Below are positions 4,507 through 7,864 of a DNA stretch of 7,864 nt, one piece after another. Under the pieces are notes generated by a model. The model was not told the origin of the DNA. It was given only the letters and a program-made list of their open reading frames with translations, and ran no database searches. This DNA is from Flavobacteriales bacterium (lineage in GTDB: Bacteria; Bacteroidota; Bacteroidia; Flavobacteriales_D; Crocinitomicaceae), in the NCBI GenBank assembly GCA_947461185.1, contig CANHJY010000081.1, positions 1-7,864 of the forward strand, read 5' to 3'. A program made the translations under genes and the position numbers. Each line of letters opens with the position of its first letter. Position 1 is the first letter of the stretch.

Positions 4507-7149
4507 ATGTTTTTGAAAATCCTGATTTCCTGTCTTGTTTTTCTTTCGATACCGAACCTTTATAGTCAAACTATTGAGATAGAAGGAAGGGTTACCGATA
4601 AAAGAGGGAAAGGTTTGCAAAATGTGTTAATCGAGAATTTGTCAAGACCAACATTTAAAATTTATTCTGGTCAAGAGGGATTATATAGTTTCACAGCAAA
4701 GGAACTTGACACCTTAATTCTATCTTTTAGTTATGGTGATTATAATGCTAATATCGAATTAGTTCTTGACCAAAATAAGTCCAATTATAAGTTGCCAGAT
4801 GTTAAGCTTCCTTTCATTGAAGAAAAGGTGGTAAACGTTGTTGGAACTACAAATGATCCCTTTGAAATAAAAGAGTTAACACTTTTCGATTGGCAAAAAA
4901 TGCCAAACAGTAATGTTGAAAGAGGTTTAGTTTTAACTACTGCGGCAACTTCTAATAATGAATTGACCTCCAATTATAACGTTCGAGGTGGAAGTTATGA
5001 CGAAAACCTAGTTTATGTTAACGGCTTTATGGTATATCGACCTTTTCTCACCAGAAGTGGACAGCAAGAGGGCATGAGTTTTATCAATTCTTCATTGGTT
5101 CAAGGCGTTCGTTTTTCGGCGGGAGGCTTTGATGCCAAATATGGAGATAAACTGAGTTCGGTATTGGATATCGAATACAAGAAACCTGATAGTTTTCATG
5201 GATCCTTGATGGCTTCGCTACTTGGGGTTGAAAGTCATGTTGAAGCAAACCCAACATACCGATTCAATTATTTAGTGGGCGCTCGATATCGCTCGAATGG
5301 CTATTTGTTGAATGCGCTACCTACTAAAGGTGCATACAACCCCGTGTTTTGGGATGCCCAGTTTTTAACCAACTATTCCATAACTGAAAAATTAACCTGG
5401 TCAGTTTTAGGACATTTTTCTTCCAACAATTTCCGTTTTGCACCTCAAACACAAGAAACAGATTTCGGTACGGCAAATGAGGCATATTCGTTCCGAATTT
5501 ATTTTGAAGGACAAGAACAAACACGTTTTCAAACCATGATGGGAGGTACATCATTTAAATGGCAACCGGATAAAAAAACAAATCTTAATTTTTATGCCAC
5601 TGTATTCAATACCAATGAAAGGGAATATTTTGATATTCAAGGGCAATACTTTATCAATCAATTGGAAACAGATCCATCTCAAGAAGAATATGGCGACTCG
5701 ATCGCTGTGCTCGGAATTGGAACTTTTTTGAACCATGCTAGAAATAAATTAAACGCCACTATTGTTAATATCTATCACGAAGGAAGTCATCAATTTGTTT
5801 CTGGTTATAAAGATGATAAAAGGACAAAATTTTTCTCGTCAACACTCAATTGGGGAATTAATTTCCAACACGATACTTTCTATGATGTTTTGAGTGAATG
5901 GAAAATGGTAGATTCTGCAGGTTACAGTGTTCCACAAGGAAATGACAACGAAATCAAACTCTTCGAAACAACAAAAGGAAAATTAAATTTACAGAACAAT
6001 AGAAGAACAGGCTTTTTACAATTGAATTTACTATGGTCAAAGTCGAAAAAGGATTATGTGGTGTCGATAGATTTAAAACAGAATAATGGAAAACTAAAGA
6101 AATTTGTTAATTGCATCGATACCATTAGTGAATCTGCTTCAAAATTGGCTTTAACAATTGGTGGAAGAGCAAGCTATACTGAGGTGAATAGGGAGCTCTT
6201 TTTTACGCCAAGAATGGCAATCTCCTATTACCCGAGATCCTACATGGTTTCAAATGGAATAATTAAAAGAAGAGATTGGAGTTTTCGTTTAGCTACAGGT
6301 TTTTACTACCAACCACCTTTTTATAGAGAATTCAGAACTTTCGATGGCAATTTAAATTTGAACGTCAAGTCCCAAAAATCATATCATGCCGTGCTTGGGA
6401 CAGATTTTCTATTCAACATGCTCGGTCGTGATACGCCGTTCAAATTTGCAGCAGAGATGTACTATAAGTATCTGTGGGATGTTAATCCATATGAAATAGA
6501 TAATGTTCGTACACGGTATTACGCTGAAAACAATGCTGTTGCATATGCTTACGGGTTTGATGTGAATTTACATGGAGAATTTGTACAAGGAATTGAGTCA
6601 TTTTTCAAAGTTGGTGTCATGTCAACTAAAGAGGATGTTTTAAACGACTCCTATAAAGAATATTACAATGCCGCAGGTGAGAAAATCATTTTTGGTTACA
6701 GTGAAGATCAAGTTGTGGTAGACAGTGCAATTATTTACCCAGGCTATATTCCAAGACCAACTGACCAATGGATGAATTTTGGTGCTTTGATTCAAGATAG
6801 AATGCCTGGTTTCGAAAGTTTTAGTGTTCAGATGGGATTGCAATATGGCGCTCCGCTTCCTTATGGTCCACCAGATTTTAATCGTTACAAAGATACGCTT
6901 CGTATGAAAGCTTATTTTAGAGTGGATATCGGGTTGTCCTATGATTTTCTGTACAAAAAGAACTTGAAAACTAATTTTATTACTGATAATTTTTCTGAAG
7001 CTGTACTTTCATTTGAAGTGTTTAATTTACTTGGAATCAATAATGTACTTTCAAAACAGTGGATACAAGATGTTGAAGGTAAATACTATTCTATCCCAAA
7101 TTACCTTACACAACGTAGGTTTAACCTCAAACTAATTTTACGCTTTTAG
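4507..7149 (+). CDS. TonB-dependent receptor with N-terminal carboxypeptidase-regulatory-like domain
   Basis: This is an outer-membrane receptor of 880 residues, expected to take up a substrate using energy from TonB-ExbBD. Order: signal peptide 1-20 (MFLKILISCLVFLSIPNLYS, probable cleavage before Gln21); a carboxypeptidase-D regulatory-like beta-sandwich at about 22-100 (IEGRVTDKRGKGLQNVLI), a Bacteroidota hallmark; a plug domain at about 105-225 with NYNVRGGSYDENLVYVNG and FSAGGFDAKYGDKLSSVLDI; then a long 22-strand-type barrel of aromatic alternating segments ending RRFNLKLILRF with the terminal Phe of barrel proteins. I cannot point to a clear TonB box. No SusD-like partner gene adjoins it, so it is not an obvious polysaccharide-utilisation pair, and the substrate cannot be read from the sequence. 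An ATG at 4489 is in frame but precedes the promoter element and would add an untypical MCYFCG leader. Confidence 0.88.
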   Translation: MFLKILISCLVFLSIPNLYSQTIEIEGRVTDKRGKGLQNVLIENLSRPTFKIYSGQEGLYSFTAKELDTLILSFSYGDYNANIELVLDQNKSNYKLPDVKLPFIEEKVVNVVGTTNDPFEIKELTLFDWQKMPNSNVERGLVLTTAATSNNELTSNYNVRGGSYDENLVYVNGFMVYRPFLTRSGQQEGMSFINSSLVQGVRFSAGGFDAKYGDKLSSVLDIEYKKPDSFHGSLMASLLGVESHVEANPTYRFNYLVGARYRSNGYLLNALPTKGAYNPVFWDAQFLTNYSITEKLTWSVLGHFSSNNFRFAPQTQETDFGTANEAYSFRIYFEGQEQTRFQTMMGGTSFKWQPDKKTNLNFYATVFNTNEREYFDIQGQYFINQLETDPSQEEYGDSIAVLGIGTFLNHARNKLNATIVNIYHEGSHQFVSGYKDDKRTKFFSSTLNWGINFQHDTFYDVLSEWKMVDSAGYSVPQGNDNEIKLFETTKGKLNLQNNRRTGFLQLNLLWSKSKKDYVVSIDLKQNNGKLKKFVNCIDTISESASKLALTIGGRASYTEVNRELFFTPRMAISYYPRSYMVSNGIIKRRDWSFRLATGFYYQPPFYREFRTFDGNLNLNVKSQKSYHAVLGTDFLFNMLGRDTPFKFAAEMYYKYLWDVNPYEIDNVRTRYYAENNAVAYAYGFDVNLHGEFVQGIESFFKVGVMSTKEDVLNDSYKEYYNAAGEKIIFGYSEDQVVVDSAIIYPGYIPRPTDQWMNFGALIQDRMPGFESFSVQMGLQYGAPLPYGPPDFNRYKDTLRMKAYFRVDIGLSYDFLYKKNLKTNFITDNFSEAVLSFEVFNLLGINNVLSKQWIQDVEGKYYSIPNYLTQRRFNLKLILRF

Positions 7150-7152
7150 TTT
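7129..7152. terminator. Inverted repeat spanning two convergent stop codons; candidate terminator
   Basis: AAACTAA (7129-7135) and TTAGTTT (7146-7152) form a perfect 7-base inverted repeat with a 10-base loop. The second arm contains the receptor stop TAG and reaches the SiaC-like stop on the other strand. On the plus strand a T5 run (7161-7165) follows after eight bases. The stem has only one G-C pair, so the function is uncertain. Confidence 0.3.
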
Positions 7153-7570
7153 AAGCTGACTTTTTAATCGGTTCAACGTATTTAATTTTAAATGGAAGTC
7201 CGCAAAGTACATTCATGTCATAACCCAATTCAGCCATATCGAAATCACCCGTTTCGCAAAGAAAATTAATATAAACCTTATTCGATGGAAGAATATTCCT
7301 TTCAATTCGTTTAAGCACTTTGAATAATTCAACTACGTTTCTTGTGTTTATATATTCTAATCCCAAATTTATCTCTGTTTCATCATTAGGAAATATCATG
7401 TAGTCTTTTATCCATTCGTTTACATGCATCCAAAGTGAATCTGCCTCAAGTGCAATTATCCTTCCTGAGATGTTTACTATAGTTTTGTTGATGTGGTTTT
7501 CAACTGTAAAACTAGCATCGAATGTTTTGTTATATTTCGTTTTCATTATGTTCTTTTTTGTTTGGTTCAT
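7151..7570 (-). CDS. SiaC-like (DUF1987) regulatory protein
   Basis: The product is 139 residues from the ATG at 7570, or 131 from the ATG at 7546. The second start is preceded by a purine-rich AAAAAAGAAC and gives MKTKYNKTFDASF, so it may be the real one. The pattern fits the SiaC/DUF1987 fold: a beta-strand TIVNISGRIIALEADS, a helix NEWIKDYMIFPNDE, a strand EINLGLEYINTRN leading into a helix VVELFKVLKRIE, a strand KVYINFLCETGDFDMAELG, and a final strand GLPFKIKYVEP. In Pseudomonas, SiaC is phosphorylated by the kinase SiaB and dephosphorylated by SiaA on a Thr in an NTSS-type loop, and it controls the diguanylate cyclase SiaD. Here Thr76 of INTRN occupies that place while the following Ser residues are lost. 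No SiaA, SiaB or SiaD gene is in the window. It is probably cytoplasmic. A STAS-like antagonist with similar topology is an alternative reading. Confidence 0.6.
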   Translation of the reverse strand: MNQTKKNIMKTKYNKTFDASFTVENHINKTIVNISGRIIALEADSLWMHVNEWIKDYMIFPNDETEINLGLEYINTRNVVELFKVLKRIERNILPSNKVYINFLCETGDFDMAELGYDMNVLCGLPFKIKYVEPIKKSA

Positions 7571-7785
7571 TCAAAATTCATAAAACAGAACACATGATGA
7601 ATTAAAATAGGATAAGGTTTATTCCAATTTAGAATTTAACCATTACTGTGATTAAGTATAATCACGCAGTGCTTATCGAAATAACCTTAAAATTTGAGGT
7701 CAGCGAATCGATTTAAAGGATAAAATTGAATGGTATTCCTAGTCCTTTTTGTAATTTTAAATCTCAAAAGAAATTAGCCTTAATT
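7571..7785. other. Divergent intergenic region between the SiaC-like gene and the mutase gene
   Basis: These 215 AT-rich bases contain no open frame I would call a gene and no exact TAnnTTTG on either strand. The closest -7 candidates are GAATTTTG on the minus strand (7579-7572), next to the SiaC-like start, and TAATTTTA on the plus strand (7752-7759), 26 bases before the mutase ATG; each has one mismatch. The only striking element is the palindrome at 7645-7670, listed separately. Confidence 0.6.
7645..7670. promoter_or_regulatory. Palindrome in a divergent intergenic region; candidate operator
   Basis: GTGATTA (7648-7654) and TAATCAC (7659-7665) form a perfect inverted repeat around AGTA. 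ACT (7645-7647) and AGT (7668-7670) extend it after a two-base GC bulge, for a total of 10 pairs. Neither neighbouring gene ends here, so a terminator is unlikely. An 18-base symmetric core suits a dimeric helix-turn-helix regulator. The regulator is unknown. Confidence 0.4.
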
Positions 7786-7864
7786 ATGGACAAAGTGGAA
7801 CCCTACAAACCCATTAACAAAATTCGTATAGTAACTGCAGCCTCTTTATTTGATGGACATGATG
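7786..7864 (+). CDS. Partial N-terminus of an IcmF-type / methylmalonyl-CoA mutase family protein
   Basis: Only 26 codons are present before the window ends: MDKVEPYKPINKIRIVTAAS followed by LFDGHD. This matches the remembered start of the fused acyl-CoA mutases of Bacteroidota (IcmF-like), which begin directly with the cobalamin-binding domain, here KIRIVTAASLFDGHD. Asp23-Gly24-His25 fits the DxH part of the B12-binding motif, whose His is the lower axial cobalt ligand. The rest of the motif lies outside the window. Such proteins are adenosylcobalamin-dependent and rearrange short acyl-CoAs, with an internal G-protein chaperone domain between the B12-binding and substrate domains. The N-terminal match is distinctive, but the substrate (isobutyryl-, methylmalonyl- or other CoA) cannot be told. 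No Shine-Dalgarno site is seen before the ATG. Confidence 0.75.
   Translation, partial: MDKVEPYKPINKIRIVTAASLFDGHD

Noticed and set aside
4785..4973. Minus-strand open frames inside bshC and the receptor gene
   Set aside because: They are antisense shadows of strongly supported coding regions, with no promoter, start context or recognisable product.
7647..7666. E. coli-type CRP site (TGTGA...TCACG)
   Set aside because: The gap between half-sites is 10 bases rather than 6, and no regulator is visible. It is kept only as a generic palindrome.
7715..7748. AAAGGA...TCCTTT inverted repeat before the mutase gene
   Set aside because: Six-base arms with a 22-base loop and no inner pairing are expected by chance in this composition.
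7571..7785. Riboswitch (for example cobalamin) upstream of the B12-dependent mutase
   Set aside because: I see no B12-box-like conserved segments, and the region is short and AT-rich. Mutase genes use B12 rather than making or importing it, so a riboswitch is not expected.

Overview
The window looks like a chromosomal segment of a low-GC member of the Bacteroidota, probably Flavobacteriales. Three things point there: the protein types (a TonB-dependent receptor with an N-terminal carboxypeptidase-regulatory-like domain, BshC, an IcmF-type mutase start, a LVSC lipoprotein), Bacteroidota-style -7 promoter elements (TAnnTTTG) next to start codons, and the lack of clear Shine-Dalgarno sites. I see no insertion sequence, phage gene, CRISPR array, tRNA or rRNA. 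This is mostly ordinary housekeeping and cell-envelope sequence.

Layout. Bases 1-176 are the 3' end of a plus-strand outer-membrane beta-barrel gene, possibly the helix-hairpin-helix (ComEA-like) type. Its stop codon abuts the stop of dnaX, which runs on the minus strand from 1915 to 177 but is broken into two frames at a run of ten A residues (807-816). The first frame encodes the complete AAA+ clamp-loader core (gamma-like, 371 aa). The second encodes the tau C-terminal extension and has no start codon of its own. Divergent from dnaX is a small four-cysteine lipoprotein (2029-2334), whose end overlaps a convergent cyclophilin (2324-2776). Divergent from the cyclophilin is bshC (bacillithiol synthesis, 2877-4463), followed by a large TonB-dependent receptor (4507-7149). 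A convergent SiaC-like/DUF1987 protein (7151-7570) ends one base after it. A 215-base divergent intergenic region with a palindrome precedes the first 26 codons of an IcmF/methylmalonyl-CoA mutase-type gene (7786 to the window end).

Regulation. Three genes (dnaX, bshC, the receptor) carry a perfect TAnnTTTG exactly four bases before the ATG, which predicts leaderless or nearly leaderless mRNAs and settles two of the start codons. The genes do not form one pathway.

The point most worth checking is dnaX. The arrangement suits a -1 ribosomal frameshift or RNA-polymerase slippage making gamma and tau from one gene, but a one-base homopolymer sequencing error would look the same.
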